Positions 9,854 through 20,793 of a DNA stretch of 39,004 nucleotides are shown in pieces. The stretch spans positions 1-39,004 of the forward strand of contig NZ_PDWV01000039.1 of NCBI RefSeq assembly GCF_010093385.1. Reading direction: 5' to 3'. Source of the stretch: Pseudoxanthomonas mexicana (lineage in GTDB: Bacteria > Pseudomonadota > Gammaproteobacteria > Xanthomonadales > Xanthomonadaceae). The stretch's first letter is position 1; every line of letters begins with the position of its first letter. The translations under genes and the position numbers were made by a program. A model generated the notes under the pieces. That model was given only the letters and a program-made list of their open reading frames with translations. It made no database searches and was not told the origin of the DNA.

Positions 9854-11761
9854 CTAGTTCACAGCGTGCTCGTTCCGCAAACGTTCGGCGAAGGCGGCAA
9901 CGGACATGGTGCCCAGATCCTCCCCGGAACGCGTGCGTACGGCGACGGCGCCATTTTCCTTCTCGCGGTCTCCGACCACCAGCAGGTATGGCACCCGCTG
10001 CAGCGTGTGCTCGCGAATCTTATAGCCGATTTTCTCGTTCCGCAAATCGGCCGTCACCCGGAGACCTTGATTTGCAAGGGTTTTCCTGACTTCAGCCACA
10101 TAATCGGCCTGGGCGTCGGTGATATTCATCACCACGGCCTGCTGGGGGGCCAGCCAGGACGGGAATGCACCAGCATGGTGCTCGATCAGGATGCCGATGA
10201 ACCGCTCCATCGAGCCCACGATGGCCCGGTGCAGCATGACCGGGTGCTGGCGCTGGCTGTTCTCGTCCACGTACTCGGCACCCAGACGGCCCGGCATCAT
10301 GAAGTCGACCTGCATGGTCCCCAGCTGCCAGGTGCGGCCGATGGCGTCCTTCAGGTGGTACTCGATCTTGGGACCGTAGAAGGCGCCCTCGCCCGGCAAC
10401 TCCTGCCATTCCACTCCGCAGCTGCGCAGGGCGGCACGGAGGGCGGCCTCGGCCTTGTCCCAGGTGGCGTCGTCGCCCAGGCGCGACTCGGGGCGCAGGG
10501 CGATCTTGATCTGGATGTCCTCGAACCCGAAGTCCGAGTACACCTTCAGCGCCTGCTGATGGAAAGCCGTGACCTCGGCCTCGATCTGGTCCTCGGTGCA
10601 GAAGATGTGGCCGTCGTCCTGGGTGAAGCCGCGCACGCGCAGGATGCCGTGTAGCGCGCCGGACGGTTCGTTGCGATGGCAGGCACCGAACTCGCCGTAG
10701 CGGATCGGCAGGTCGCGGTAGCTGTGCAGGCCCTGGTTGAACACCTGCACATGGCCCGGGCAGTTCATCGGCTTGACCGCGTAGGTGCGGTTCTCCGACT
10801 CGCTGAAGAACATGTTTTCCTTGTAGTTGTCCCAGTGGCCGGACTTCTTCCACAAGGCGACATCGAGGATCTGCGGGCAACGCACTTCCTGGTAGCCGCT
10901 GTCGCGGTAGACCTTGCGCATGTACTGCTCGACCACCTGCCAGATGGCCCAGCCCTTCGGGTGCCAGAACACAAGCCCCGGGGCCTCTTCCTGCAGGTGG
11001 AACAGCTCCTGCTGCTTGCCGATCTTGCGATGGTCGCGCTTCTCGGCCTCCTCGATGCGCTGGATGTAGGCCTCCAGCTGCTTCTTGTCGGCCCAGGCTG
11101 TGCCGTAGATGCGCTGCAGCTGCTCGTTCTTGGCATCGCCGCGCCAGTAGGCGCCGGAAATGCGGGTCAGCTTGAAGGCCTTCAGGAAGCGCGTGTTCGG
11201 CACGTGCGGGCCTCGGCACATGTCCACGTATTCCTGGTGGTAGTACAGGCCCATGGCAGTGACTTCGGGGCCCATGTCCTCGATCAGGCGCAGCTTGTAC
11301 TCCTCGCCGCGGGCCTTGAAGACCTCGACCACCTCGGCGCGCGGCGTCATCTTCTTGATGACGTCGTAGTCCTGCGCGATCAGTTCCTGCATGCGCTGCT
11401 CGACCGCCGCCAGATCTTCCGGCGTGAACGGGCGCTCGCTGTAGATGTCGTAGTAGAAGCCTTCGGCGATCACCGGACCGATGACCATCTTCACGTCCGG
11501 GTACAGCTGCTTGACCGCATGGCCGACCAGGTGCGCGCAGGAGTGGCGGATGATCTCCACACCCTCCTCGTCCTTCGGCGTGATGATCCGCAGCGCGGCG
11601 TCATGGTCGATGACGTCGCTGGCATCGACCAGCACGCCATCGACGGCGCCGGCCACCGTGGCCTTGGCCAGGCCCGCGCCGATGGACTGCGCCACCTGCA
11701 TGACGGAAACGGGATTCTCGAACTCGCGGCGGCTGCCGTCGGGGAGCGTGATGGTGATCAT
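9854..11761 (-). CDS. thrS: Threonine--tRNA ligase
   Basis: A 635-residue class II synthetase of normal length. It has an N-terminal TGS domain (about 1-65), the editing domain with [13 protein letters not shown], the catalytic core with the zinc Cys in [10 protein letters not shown], motif 2 [13 protein letters not shown], motif 3 [16 protein letters not shown] and the C-terminal anticodon-binding domain. The start [14 protein letters not shown] is standard. No Shine-Dalgarno sequence is visible before it: a 22-bp inverted-repeat element ends 10 bp upstream. It heads the thrS-infC transcript; a T6 terminator hairpin lies 118 bp upstream, with no promoter visible between the two. Confidence 0.97.
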   Translation of the reverse strand: MITITLPDGSRREFENPVSVMQVAQSIGAGLAKATVAGAVDGVLVDASDVIDHDAALRIITPKDEEGVEIIRHSCAHLVGHAVKQLYPDVKMVIGPVIAEGFYYDIYSERPFTPEDLAAVEQRMQELIAQDYDVIKKMTPRAEVVEVFKARGEEYKLRLIEDMGPEVTAMGLYYHQEYVDMCRGPHVPNTRFLKAFKLTRISGAYWRGDAKNEQLQRIYGTAWADKKQLEAYIQRIEEAEKRDHRKIGKQQELFHLQEEAPGLVFWHPKGWAIWQVVEQYMRKVYRDSGYQEVRCPQILDVALWKKSGHWDNYKENMFFSESENRTYAVKPMNCPGHVQVFNQGLHSYRDLPIRYGEFGACHRNEPSGALHGILRVRGFTQDDGHIFCTEDQIEAEVTAFHQQALKVYSDFGFEDIQIKIALRPESRLGDDATWDKAEAALRAALRSCGVEWQELPGEGAFYGPKIEYHLKDAIGRTWQLGTMQVDFMMPGRLGAEYVDENSQRQHPVMLHRAIVGSMERFIGILIEHHAGAFPSWLAPQQAVVMNITDAQADYVAEVRKTLANQGLRVTADLRNEKIGYKIREHTLQRVPYLLVVGDREKENGAVAVRTRSGEDLGTMSVAAFAERLRNEHAVN

Positions 11762-11770
11762 GTGGATGCC

Positions 11771-11852
11771 GGGATTCGGAAATGGGGATTCGGGAATGGG
11801 GAAGGCGGATCCGGACCGGATTCGCTCTTGCGAATCCCCAATCCCGAATCCC
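11771..11852. repeat. Inverted-repeat element adjoining the thrS start codon
   Basis: Two 22-bp arms (11771-11792 and 11831-11852) match at 20 of 22 positions in inverted orientation. Each arm is built of GGATTC/GGGG units, and the inner part holds a perfect 8-bp hairpin GGATTCGC/GCGAATCC with a TCTT loop. Repeats of this GATTCGGGATTGGGG type are frequent between genes in xanthomonads, by my recollection. Confidence 0.75.
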
Positions 11853-11879
11853 CCTTCCCGTGGCCGCGATGCGGCCAAC

Positions 11880-11901
11880 AAAAAAGCGCCACGAGGGCGC
11901 C
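11880..11901 (-). terminator. Terminator or attenuator upstream of thrS
   Basis: On the minus strand a GC-only 5-bp stem GCGCC/GGCGC with a 5-nt loop runs into six T. It lies 150 bp after tRNA-Val and 118 bp before thrS. It may end the tRNA-Val transcript, or act as a thrS attenuator: a seven-codon frame ATG-Ser-Thr-Thr-Ile-Ala-stop lies at 11954-11934, 33 nt before the stem. The rest of 11902-12050 shows no gene. Confidence 0.55.
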
Positions 11902-12050
11902 TACGGGATGCAGTGCCTCGGGCAGTACCAGGTTCAGGCGATGGTAGTGCTCATGTCGCACGCTCGGCCGGCGTTTCCGCGGGCCACCTCGTGAATACGG
12001 ATGGCGCATCGGGCTGGCCCCAGAAGTCCGGAATCCACGCCGTGGAAGCG

Positions 12051-12125
12051 TGGTGGGCGGTACAGGGTTCGAACCTGTGACCCCTACCATGTCAAGGTAG
12101 TGCTCTACCGCTGAGCTAACCGCCC
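12051..12125 (-). tRNA. tRNA-Val (anticodon GAC)
   Basis: A 75-nt cloverleaf on the minus strand with encoded CCA. The stem CTACC/GGTAG closes the loop TTGACAT, giving anticodon GAC (reads GUC and GUU). The D arm GCTCAGCGGTAGAGC and T arm GGTTCGAACC are regular. Confidence 0.97.
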
Positions 12126-12149
12126 GGTCTGCCCTTTGCAGGGGCGCGA

Positions 12150-12179
12150 ATTCTATCCCGGATGCGGGGTCGCCGACAA
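12150..12179 (-). promoter_or_regulatory. Promoter of tRNA-Val
   Basis: On the minus strand TTGTCG (12174-12179) and TAGAAT (12150-12155) are 18 nt apart. The -10 box lies 24 nt before the tRNA 5' end, which fits a short processed leader. Confidence 0.7.
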
Positions 12180-12201
12180 CCGGGGGGCGCTGCTCGATGG
12201 C

Positions 12202-14223
<2,022 letters not shown>

Positions 14224-14250
14224 CGCGGGCCGTCCGGTAGTCGACCGTCG

Positions 14251-14256
14251 AGTATA
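14251..14256 (-). promoter_or_regulatory. Possible -10 box of uvrB
   Basis: TATACT on the minus strand, 28 bp before the uvrB ATG. The -35 position is weak. A short palindrome TCGAC-g-GTCGA lies just downstream of it; it does not resemble a known LexA site. Confidence 0.4.
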
Positions 14257-14293
14257 GCCCCGGGGACGTGATCGCTTCGGCAGGGATTTCCTA

Positions 14294-14318
14294 CATCAGG
14301 ACAGGGACTGCCCTGATG
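14294..14318. promoter_or_regulatory. Inverted repeat upstream of the lone fimT-like gene
   Basis: CATCAGG (14294-14300) faces CCTGATG (14312-14318) with an 11-nt loop that contains a further CAGGG-type stem. It lies 58 bp before the gene's start and could be an operator or an mRNA hairpin. No factor can be named. Confidence 0.4.
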
Positions 14319-14376
14319 GCGCGATCCGTTCCCGCGCTCGATGCTGGGATCGCCGGAACATTCAAGGAGCCGCGCC

Positions 14377-14955
14377 ATGGCAAGGATGCCATCGTCTTCA
14401 CCCTGTCCTCATTCCCCGCGGACGGTTCATCGCCATCGGGGTGTCACCCTGCTGGAGCTGGTCGTGGCGATGTCCGTGCTGGCGATCCTGACCGCAGTGG
14501 GCATCCCCTCGTTCCGAGCGTTGCAGAAACGCAGCCAGGTGGATGCCACGCTGCACCTGCTCACCTCCCATTTCGCCTCGGCCCGCATCACCGCCATCAC
14601 CCACAACGTCCCGGTCGTCGTATGCCCCAGCCGGGGGGACGGCATGTGCCGGCAGGACAGCGACTGGAGCGAGCACTGGCTGACCTTCCGGGATCCGGAC
14701 GGCAACCGGCAGCCCGACGACACCTTCGATGTCTTCCGCAACGAGCCCGCGCCCCATGCGCCCGGGTTGCGCCTCCTGTCCACGGCGGGCCGGCGGCAGG
14801 TGCGCTACCTTCCGACCGGCTACAGCTCCGGCAACAACCTCACGGTACGCCTGTGCATCGATGGCGAAGTCAGCGGACTGGTGGTGATCAACAATGCGGG
14901 CCGTATCCGCAGCGCCCGCCCCAGCGAACCCGAACCCTGCGTTCCACCCGGCTGA
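14377..14955 (+). CDS. GspH/FimT-type minor pseudopilin
   Basis: A 192-residue prepilin-like protein. A basic leader ends in the prepilin peptidase site RG|VTLLE (cleavage before Val, with Glu at +5), followed by a hydrophobic helix (about residues 27-50) and a GspH/FimT-type domain with Cys residues at VVCPSRGDGMC and near the C-terminus. Such proteins prime or cap type IV pilus or pseudopilus assembly at the inner membrane. The start at 14377 has AAGGAG seven bases upstream; an earlier ATG at 14341 lacks this. It is a second FimT-like gene, apart from the main minor-pilin operon and on the opposite strand, with uvrB behind and tRNA-Asn ahead. Its role in pili is inferred. Confidence 0.88.
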   Translation: MARMPSSSPCPHSPRTVHRHRGVTLLELVVAMSVLAILTAVGIPSFRALQKRSQVDATLHLLTSHFASARITAITHNVPVVVCPSRGDGMCRQDSDWSEHWLTFRDPDGNRQPDDTFDVFRNEPAPHAPGLRLLSTAGRRQVRYLPTGYSSGNNLTVRLCIDGEVSGLVVINNAGRIRSARPSEPEPCVPPG

Positions 14956-15029
14956 ACCTTTCCAATCAAGGCTTTGGCGCCCAAGCCTGCACCCACCGCC
15001 AGCGAAATGCGCGGGAGAGGCCGAACGAC

Positions 15030-15059
15030 TTGCCGCCGCGCCGACGTGCCCGCTACAAT
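15030..15059 (+). promoter_or_regulatory. Promoter of tRNA-Asn
   Basis: TTGCCG (15030-15035) and TACAAT (15054-15059) lie 18 nt apart, and the -10 box ends 9 nt before the tRNA 5' end. This is a good sigma-70 promoter. The rest of 14956-15068 shows nothing else. Confidence 0.8.
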
Positions 15060-15068
15060 ACGCGCCCC

Positions 15069-15145
15069 GCCCGAATAGCTCAGCCGGTTAGAGCACTTGA
15101 CTGTTAATCAGGGGGTCGTTGGTTCGAGTCCAACTTCGGGCGCCA
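15069..15145 (+). tRNA. tRNA-Asn (anticodon GTT)
   Basis: A 77-nt cloverleaf with acceptor stem GCCCGAA/TTCGGGC and encoded CCA. The anticodon loop CTGTTAA gives GTT (reads AAC and AAU). The T arm GGTTCGAGTCC is normal. Confidence 0.98.
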
Positions 15146-15155
15146 GATGAAAAGC

Positions 15156-15194
15156 AGAAGGCCCGCGTCGTCAGATGCGGGCCTTCTTGTTTCT
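15156..15194 (+). terminator. Terminator of tRNA-Asn
   Basis: A perfect 11-bp stem AGAAGGCCCGC/GCGGGCCTTCT with a 10-nt loop is followed by TGTTTCT. It lies 10 bp after the tRNA. In the other direction it may also help to end the pil operon, whose last stop is at 15247. Confidence 0.85.
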
Positions 15195-15246
15195 CCGGGA
15201 CGGGCAGTTCGCCTGACCATGGGTCATCGCGATGCAGACGATGCTC

Positions 15247-15720
15247 CTACCAACAATCGGTCACTGCCGCCGAGCCCGTCCTGCCACGAACACCGGCTTG
15301 CGTGATGCTCAGCGTACCGCAGCGGGCGTTGTCCTTGGTGGCCTGTGCACCCTGGGGGACCGCACGCAGCGTGTACACGCGGGGGGATGCCGCAGTGGGC
15401 GTGACCTGGTAGCCAATCTGATAATGCGGCTGCAGCTCGGCATCGCACTGTGCCAGAACAGGGGCCGCATTGGCGGCAGCATCGAAGTAGGACAGATTGG
15501 TGGTGTAGAAACGCTCCATGAATTGCGCACGTTCCTGAAGACAGGCCGCTGCAGCAGCGCGTCTCGACCGGACGACGAACGAGTCATAACTGGCGTACGC
15601 CAGAGTTGCCAGGATCGCCATGATCGCGATCGTGATAAGTAACTCGATCAGGGTAAAACCCCCGATATGGCGCGTGATGGTCGTCACGCCTGAGGCGCGC
15701 CTGTAATGGAAGGTCTGCAT
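15247..15720 (-). CDS. pilE: Type IV pilin-like protein PilE
   Basis: A 157-residue prepilin, last gene of the minor-pilin operon. The leader ends G|FTLIELLITIAIMAIL, with Phe at +1 and Glu at +5 of the mature helix, which anchors the subunit in the inner membrane before assembly. The globular part carries Cys in ACLQERAQF, QCDAELQ, RCGTLS and the final DCW; the last pair probably forms the usual C-terminal disulfide loop. It starts 12 bp after pilY1. This gene order is the standard one for xanthomonads and pseudomonads. As in those it is likely a minor component and not the major pilin. Confidence 0.92.
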   Translation of the reverse strand: MQTFHYRRASGVTTITRHIGGFTLIELLITIAIMAILATLAYASYDSFVVRSRRAAAAACLQERAQFMERFYTTNLSYFDAAANAAPVLAQCDAELQPHYQIGYQVTPTAASPRVYTLRAVPQGAQATKDNARCGTLSITQAGVRGRTGSAAVTDCW

Positions 15721-15732
15721 CTAAGAGGCTCC

Positions 15733-18700
15733 TCAGTCTCGGATGATTTCGCGCCAGGAGACGCGACCGACACGCCGCATTTCACGGATTCGTTCGCACG
15801 CCACGGTGGCATCGGAAATGTTGACGCAGATCTGACCTCCACCGCCACCGCCGCCGCTGCCACCACCCGTAAAGATGGCGCCCTGCGTTCCCATCCCACC
15901 CAGCGACACCGATCCCACAGGCAGGGTCGTTCCACCGGAGGTGATCACTTCGTCGGTGAACTCTCCATCACCATCCAGATCGAACAGCGATGTCGACAGA
16001 CTGGTGCCGGTGAACGCATCCAAGGCATTGAGGTAGCCGCTGCCACCAGGCAGGCATGGATCCTGACTTGGGATGACGCTGGACACAATGAGGATACCGG
16101 CCACGACTTGCGGGTCGCTGACGACACGTTCGCCACGGGCTGTACCCGGCGGGTACGGGGGATCCACGAGATCGATGTACCAGCCTTGCCTGCCCGCGGT
16201 CAGCGCTGACGAGGCCTCGAAGGCGCGCGCCCCTGTCGTGGCGTCGACGCTGGAGATCACACGACGCTGCAGGGCACCGCGGCCCGTGATGGTTGTGGCG
16301 CTGTCCTTGACTCCGTACAGGCTCTGGACCTGCACGTTCACAACGTCGTCCTCATTGAGGAAACGACCGGTGCCAAAGAACACCCAAAGCTCGAACGTAT
16401 TCGGATCACGAACAACACTGGGCGCGGAGGTGATTGGCTGCCGCTGCCCTCCGTCATTGACAGCGGTATAGAGCACCATACGGTTGGAGGCATTGGTCCA
16501 CGCGCTGCTGCTGCTGGAGCGGAGATCGAATTTCCAGAGGTTGCCCAGCAGGTCGCCGGCATACACGTAGTCCGCGGTGCCGTTGCCATCCAGGTCGCGG
16601 ATGGTGGCCGCATACATGCCGTTGGGAGTGGTGCCGTTACCGACCCCGGTATCGATCTCGGCCAGCAGTTGACCGTCACTGAGGCGATAGACCAGTAGCG
16701 CCGCCCTGTCTCCTGCACTATTCACGCCGTTGGGTACGATCACGCCGGTCACGCCGTTGTTGAGCTTGGCGATGATCGGCTGCCCCAGGACCAGCCCCAT
16801 GTTGCCGCCTGGCGTCTCGTAGCGCTCCCACTTGACGTCCGCCGCAGCGAAGCTGGAGGGCGTGGTCACGTCCAGGGAATAGATGCCCTTGCCGCCACGC
16901 CCCAACGCGCCGACCAGAAGGGTCTGGCTGGGCGTCTGCGAACGGTCGGACAGGACGATCGACCCATCGACAAAGTAGCGGTGCTCATAGTCCGGCAGAC
17001 TCAGCGTGGACAGGTCCGACAGATTGATGCCACCGGGTACGTAGGCGAAGCGCTCGACGCCGTCGTTCGCGTTGAACGCGTGCAACATGCCGTCATTAGC
17101 GCCCACGTAGATGGTCTGCTCGCGCGCCGCATAGACCGGCGACGAGTTGACGATGTCCCCCAGCAGGTGGTTGCGGTTGCGCAACGTGCCGCCATTGGCA
17201 AGCTCAAGACTGCGATTACCCGCAATATAGGCCGCGTTGTTCGCACCCGTCACTGCTGGCGTCGTGGTCCTGGTCAGCGCGGTGACCTGTGCGGGCGTGG
17301 GAAAAGTTGCTCCACCCGTGCCATTGTGGGTGAAAATACGCCGGCCGCTGGTGGGAATGACATTGGCGGCATTCCAGATGGGGGCATCCTGGTTGACGCT
17401 GCCTGACACCACCGGATAGGCGATCAGGCTGCCCGTCCATACGCCGGATACGAAACTGCCCTGGTAGGACCGCGACCCGGACGTCAGCTGGGTGGAGTTG
17501 GCCGACAGATTCGAGAAAGAACCTGTCCGCTCGACGATGGAGGCCAGTGAAGCGCGCAAACCTTCAGCGAACTCGTCGGGATTGGAAGCTGCGAGAAACG
17601 TACCGCGGCCGTTCACCGAGGCATGATAGAGATCGTCTATACGACGGAGATCTGCGGCATCGTTGGGGTTGGGCCACGCAGCCGGACCTCCGGGCATCCC
17701 CGGCAAGGGACCGTCAGGATCCACCGAGCCCTTCAAGCCGATGGAGATACCGAACGTGACCATGTGCTGCCAGAACGCCGGATTGCTGCTCGTCGTGGGC
17801 ACCTGGTTGATCAAGTCCGTACGCAGGTCATTCTTCCAATAGCGCATGGCGACGTCGGCCAACGTATTGGAATCCGCACTGGCATATGGCGCCACGGCGC
17901 TATACGTGAACGACTGGTTGCCCGGCCCGGTAACAGTAGGTCCGGGCGTATTGTCCTGCTCATCGACTGCGACATAGTTGGAGTTGTCGTTCCAGTAACC
18001 ATCCGTTGTCAGAATGGTGAAATTCTGACGACAGGAATACTGGCTTGCGGCCGCTTGTGGCCCGTAAGGGCCATTGGATGAGTTACTGCTGTAATAGAGG
18101 CCTGCCTGCTGGAGCGCACCTTTCAATGGCGTACCGTTGTAACCGATCGCTCCATACAAGCGGTTGTACCACTGGGTCCGATTGTTGAGTGCCCCTGTCG
18201 TGCCGTTGGGATCGACGAACAGGCCATCGTTGTACTGGACAGGAATCGGGATGGCGTGAGTGGGCTCGTTGGCGGGACGCGTCCCACCGGGCTGGCGCTG
18301 CCAAATGGTACGAAAGCCCACGCGCACGTTGCCTGCCAAACCATTGAACGCCACACCCGAACCGGCCTTTGCGGCCTTCATGCGAGTCCGATGGTAGGAG
18401 AACCACGTCGCGTAATTGGTGCGCTCGTCCGCCTCCGACCTGCCCGTCGGCGTCACCTGGGTGCAATTACGCCAGTTGTTTACGGGGTTAGTGCTGGTAC
18501 TGCAATTCCTGTTGTTGAGGCCTCGGTTATACGGGGATGTGGTGCCCACACGCGGGCCGTAGTCACTGCGGACAATCACGCCATCGGTGAATATCTGATA
18601 ACGGTAGTAATTGGCCTGATCCGCGAGATAGGCCGCATCCGTATTCCCGGTATTCTTAGGCACATAGAACGTCTGCACGCCGCCGCAGACCTGCGTATTC

Positions 18701-19140
18701 TCGGAACTGTTATTGCTGCTGTTGTTCTTGTTGTAGTTGCGGCAGCTACCTGAATCCGAAAGATCAATCGTGTTCCCACTGGCCAGGTTGAAGTCGCCAT
18801 ACACCGCGGTATACGAGGTGCCACCCGTCATGAGCGTCCCGTCAGCCTTGGTCCAGGGCTGGTAGGTCCTCGCGGGGTTGTAGTAGACCGTGTTGTGTAC
18901 GTAGGCCCTACCCTCCCAGCCGCTGATACTGTCCGCCGGCATGGCATCGAAGGCCATCGAACCGGAGTCGTCCAGGACATAGAGGATATTGGGCGCTACG
19001 CGCCCGCTGGACTGCAGGGGCTCGCGCGGAAGATTGATGCCTGCGCCCGCCGGCAATGCCAGCAGAGTCGCCATGAAGGCCAAGGCAGCGCTTCTCACGC
19101 GAGCGAGATAGGGGCCGGCGTGCGGCGTATTCTTCTTCAT
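15733..19140 (-). CDS. pilY1: PilY1, tip-associated type IV pilus protein
   Basis: A 1135-residue protein acting at the pilus tip in adhesion, surface sensing and pilus extension. A signal peptide (about 1-34) precedes a von Willebrand A-like region with the MIDAS motif LDDSGSM near residue 55. The C-terminal half is the PilY1 beta-propeller, with a calcium-binding loop inside DLDGNGTADYVYAG and the following NLWKFDL. A Gly-rich linker and a basic tail (RRVGRVSWREIIRD) end the protein. The start MKKNTPHAG at 19140 has GGGAG upstream; the frame is open further but without signal character. Codon use in the N-terminal half (about 17.6-18.9 kb) is visibly less GC-rich than in neighbours. It lies between pilX and pilE. 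Confidence 0.93.
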   Translation of the reverse strand: MKKNTPHAGPYLARVRSAALAFMATLLALPAGAGINLPREPLQSSGRVAPNILYVLDDSGSMAFDAMPADSISGWEGRAYVHNTVYYNPARTYQPWTKADGTLMTGGTSYTAVYGDFNLASGNTIDLSDSGSCRNYNKNNSSNNSSENTQVCGGVQTFYVPKNTGNTDAAYLADQANYYRYQIFTDGVIVRSDYGPRVGTTSPYNRGLNNRNCSTSTNPVNNWRNCTQVTPTGRSEADERTNYATWFSYHRTRMKAAKAGSGVAFNGLAGNVRVGFRTIWQRQPGGTRPANEPTHAIPIPVQYNDGLFVDPNGTTGALNNRTQWYNRLYGAIGYNGTPLKGALQQAGLYYSSNSSNGPYGPQAAASQYSCRQNFTILTTDGYWNDNSNYVAVDEQDNTPGPTVTGPGNQSFTYSAVAPYASADSNTLADVAMRYWKNDLRTDLINQVPTTSSNPAFWQHMVTFGISIGLKGSVDPDGPLPGMPGGPAAWPNPNDAADLRRIDDLYHASVNGRGTFLAASNPDEFAEGLRASLASIVERTGSFSNLSANSTQLTSGSRSYQGSFVSGVWTGSLIAYPVVSGSVNQDAPIWNAANVIPTSGRRIFTHNGTGGATFPTPAQVTALTRTTTPAVTGANNAAYIAGNRSLELANGGTLRNRNHLLGDIVNSSPVYAAREQTIYVGANDGMLHAFNANDGVERFAYVPGGINLSDLSTLSLPDYEHRYFVDGSIVLSDRSQTPSQTLLVGALGRGGKGIYSLDVTTPSSFAAADVKWERYETPGGNMGLVLGQPIIAKLNNGVTGVIVPNGVNSAGDRAALLVYRLSDGQLLAEIDTGVGNGTTPNGMYAATIRDLDGNGTADYVYAGDLLGNLWKFDLRSSSSSAWTNASNRMVLYTAVNDGGQRQPITSAPSVVRDPNTFELWVFFGTGRFLNEDDVVNVQVQSLYGVKDSATTITGRGALQRRVISSVDATTGARAFEASSALTAGRQGWYIDLVDPPYPPGTARGERVVSDPQVVAGILIVSSVIPSQDPCLPGGSGYLNALDAFTGTSLSTSLFDLDGDGEFTDEVITSGGTTLPVGSVSLGGMGTQGAIFTGGGSGGGGGGGQICVNISDATVACERIREMRRVGRVSWREIIRD

Positions 19141-19162
19141 TAGTGTGCTCCCGTACCGACGT

Positions 19163-19720
19163 TCACGGCGCGACGAAACTTGACTGCAACAACACGCTGG
19201 AGCGCCCATCGGCCTGACTGCGTGCAGTCACCTTGTAGACCGGGCGGATGCAGAGCGCGGTGCCGCGATACTTGCTGCCCGCCTCATTGCATTCGAACCA
19301 TGTTTCCACCCATCCCGCGTGCTCCACGAAGAACTGAGGCTGCACGGCCTGCGCTCCGCCGATGCCGTTGTTGACGTTGCTGGTCGCGGCACGCCATCCC
19401 GCGAAGGCGGGGTCGGTCGCCCGGTCTGCCACAGTGGTCGCCGGCGCACCGCACATACCGTTCGCGCATGCGGCGCCAGCCGCCGGCGGATCGACGCCCC
19501 AGGTACCCGCCGCGATCAACGCCTCTGCCTCTCTGAGTGCAGCTTCGGCCGCCTGGAAATTCTGGCTTCGATCCAGAAGATTCGCGCTCATGCGCTCTTC
19601 AAGCAATGTACCCCTCAGTACCGCAAGGCCCAGCAGCGTCATGACCAGCAGCAGGATCAGGACGACCACGAGCGAGGCGCCTCGCTGTCGGACAGGAGAA
19701 GCAGGAAGGGCGGTCATCAC
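19163..19720 (-). CDS. pilX: PilX, minor pilin
   Basis: A 185-residue minor pilin with an N-terminal leader ending RG|ASLVVVLILLLVMTLL. The mature position +5 is Val in place of the Glu found in the other pilins here, as in known PilX proteins. The C-terminal part has several Cys (GAACANGMC, ECNEAG, LCIRP) that may form disulfides. The start codon overlaps the pilW stop in ATGA, which indicates translational coupling. PilX, with PilV, PilW, FimT and PilY1, forms the priming complex at the pilus tip. Confidence 0.9.
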   Translation of the reverse strand: MMTALPASPVRQRGASLVVVLILLLVMTLLGLAVLRGTLLEERMSANLLDRSQNFQAAEAALREAEALIAAGTWGVDPPAAGAACANGMCGAPATTVADRATDPAFAGWRAATSNVNNGIGGAQAVQPQFFVEHAGWVETWFECNEAGSKYRGTALCIRPVYKVTARSQADGRSSVLLQSSFVAP

Positions 19721-20793
19721 AGGCTCCTGTTTCGCAGGTTGGCGACCTGCACGAGTTGGCGGGTAATGGGAGCGCCATCGACGTTCTGCGTGCCCTGCAG
19801 GGTGAGTTCGATCCTGACAGCCGCCACCTCGCCCCAGCGTGCCGCAGGCACGGCATCCGCCGCCACATATGCATTTGCCCCGGGCAGCAGGTAAGTCAGA
19901 TTCATCGCCTGCACGCCCTGAATGATTTCCTGCGTGGTCATGGCACCGTTGGGCCCGAGCACCCGCTGGTAGAGCGAGCTACCGACCGCCGGTGCCGCGG
20001 CGTTACCGACATACCAGACGGACGCCTGCACGCGCGAGATGGTCGCGTTCGCACCGAAAGTGAATTCCGTGCCGGCGGGGCCCAGATTGGCTGATGCATT
20101 GCCCGGAGTGCTGCCCCCGATGGCATGCCGAATGGTCGTGCCCCCACCCGCATTGCTCATCTGAAACAAGCCACCCAGACGAACCGTGCCTACACCGGCA
20201 TCGGTTACGCTGGCCAATGACACAACGTCGGAGTCCTGCCCACAGACGACCAACAGATCGCCTGTCTGGAAACCATGGTTGGCGTTCTGGACCACGAATG
20301 ACTGCGTGGAAGGGGTATGGGAGACGACGGTCGCCGCGCGCTGCTCTGCCGATATCACTACGAGCGCTGGCGTCCCCGCCACACGCTGCCCTGCCGCCGC
20401 TCCCGTCGCGAGTCCGTCAACCGCGGCTCCGGGCGCAAAACCCACCAGCGCGCTTCCCAGCGGGGCATTGGCGGGCGTGACTCCCCACCGACTCCACCAG
20501 TTGTTGGCCGGATTATTCAGCACGTTGATCAGCGGCATGCTGTTGGTGCTGTTGCAAGGGTTGCCACCGGATTCGCGTACGGTCCGGGCCATCATCTCGA
20601 AGGCCATGCGGACGTTCTCCTGCACGCGGCCGAGACCCTCGGTCGCGCGATACGCCTGCTGGTTTGAGACGAATATGCCGATGGCCGCCCCGACCACCAG
20701 CAGGCCCAACACCATGGCTATCATCATTTCGATGAGGCTGAAACCGCGTGCGGCACGGCGCGCCACCGGATGAATTCCGCTTCTCTTGCTCAT
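19717..20793 (-). CDS. pilW: PilW, minor pilin
   Basis: A 358-residue minor pilin. Its prepilin site is RG|FSLIEMMIAMVLGLLVVG with Glu at +5, followed by a long helix and a large variable domain with a Cys near the start (NPCNSTN) and one in VVCGQDS. The length fits PilW, the largest of the minor pilins apart from PilY1. It overlaps both neighbours by 4 bp (pilV stop at its start, pilX start at its end), so pilV, pilW and pilX are translationally coupled. Confidence 0.92.
   Translation of the reverse strand: MSKRSGIHPVARRAARGFSLIEMMIAMVLGLLVVGAAIGIFVSNQQAYRATEGLGRVQENVRMAFEMMARTVRESGGNPCNSTNSMPLINVLNNPANNWWSRWGVTPANAPLGSALVGFAPGAAVDGLATGAAAGQRVAGTPALVVISAEQRAATVVSHTPSTQSFVVQNANHGFQTGDLLVVCGQDSDVVSLASVTDAGVGTVRLGGLFQMSNAGGGTTIRHAIGGSTPGNASANLGPAGTEFTFGANATISRVQASVWYVGNAAAPAVGSSLYQRVLGPNGAMTTQEIIQGVQAMNLTYLLPGANAYVAADAVPAARWGEVAAVRIELTLQGTQNVDGAPITRQLVQVANLRNRSL

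Noticed and set aside
11758..12090. A 110-codon minus-strand frame upstream of thrS as a real gene
   Set aside because: It runs through tRNA-Val sequence, a terminator hairpin and the inverted repeat; no ribosome site and no family resemblance.
14224..14376. LexA-controlled promoter for uvrB
   Set aside because: No clear LexA-type palindrome; the only palindrome near the -10 box (TCGAC-g-GTCGA) does not match known sites.
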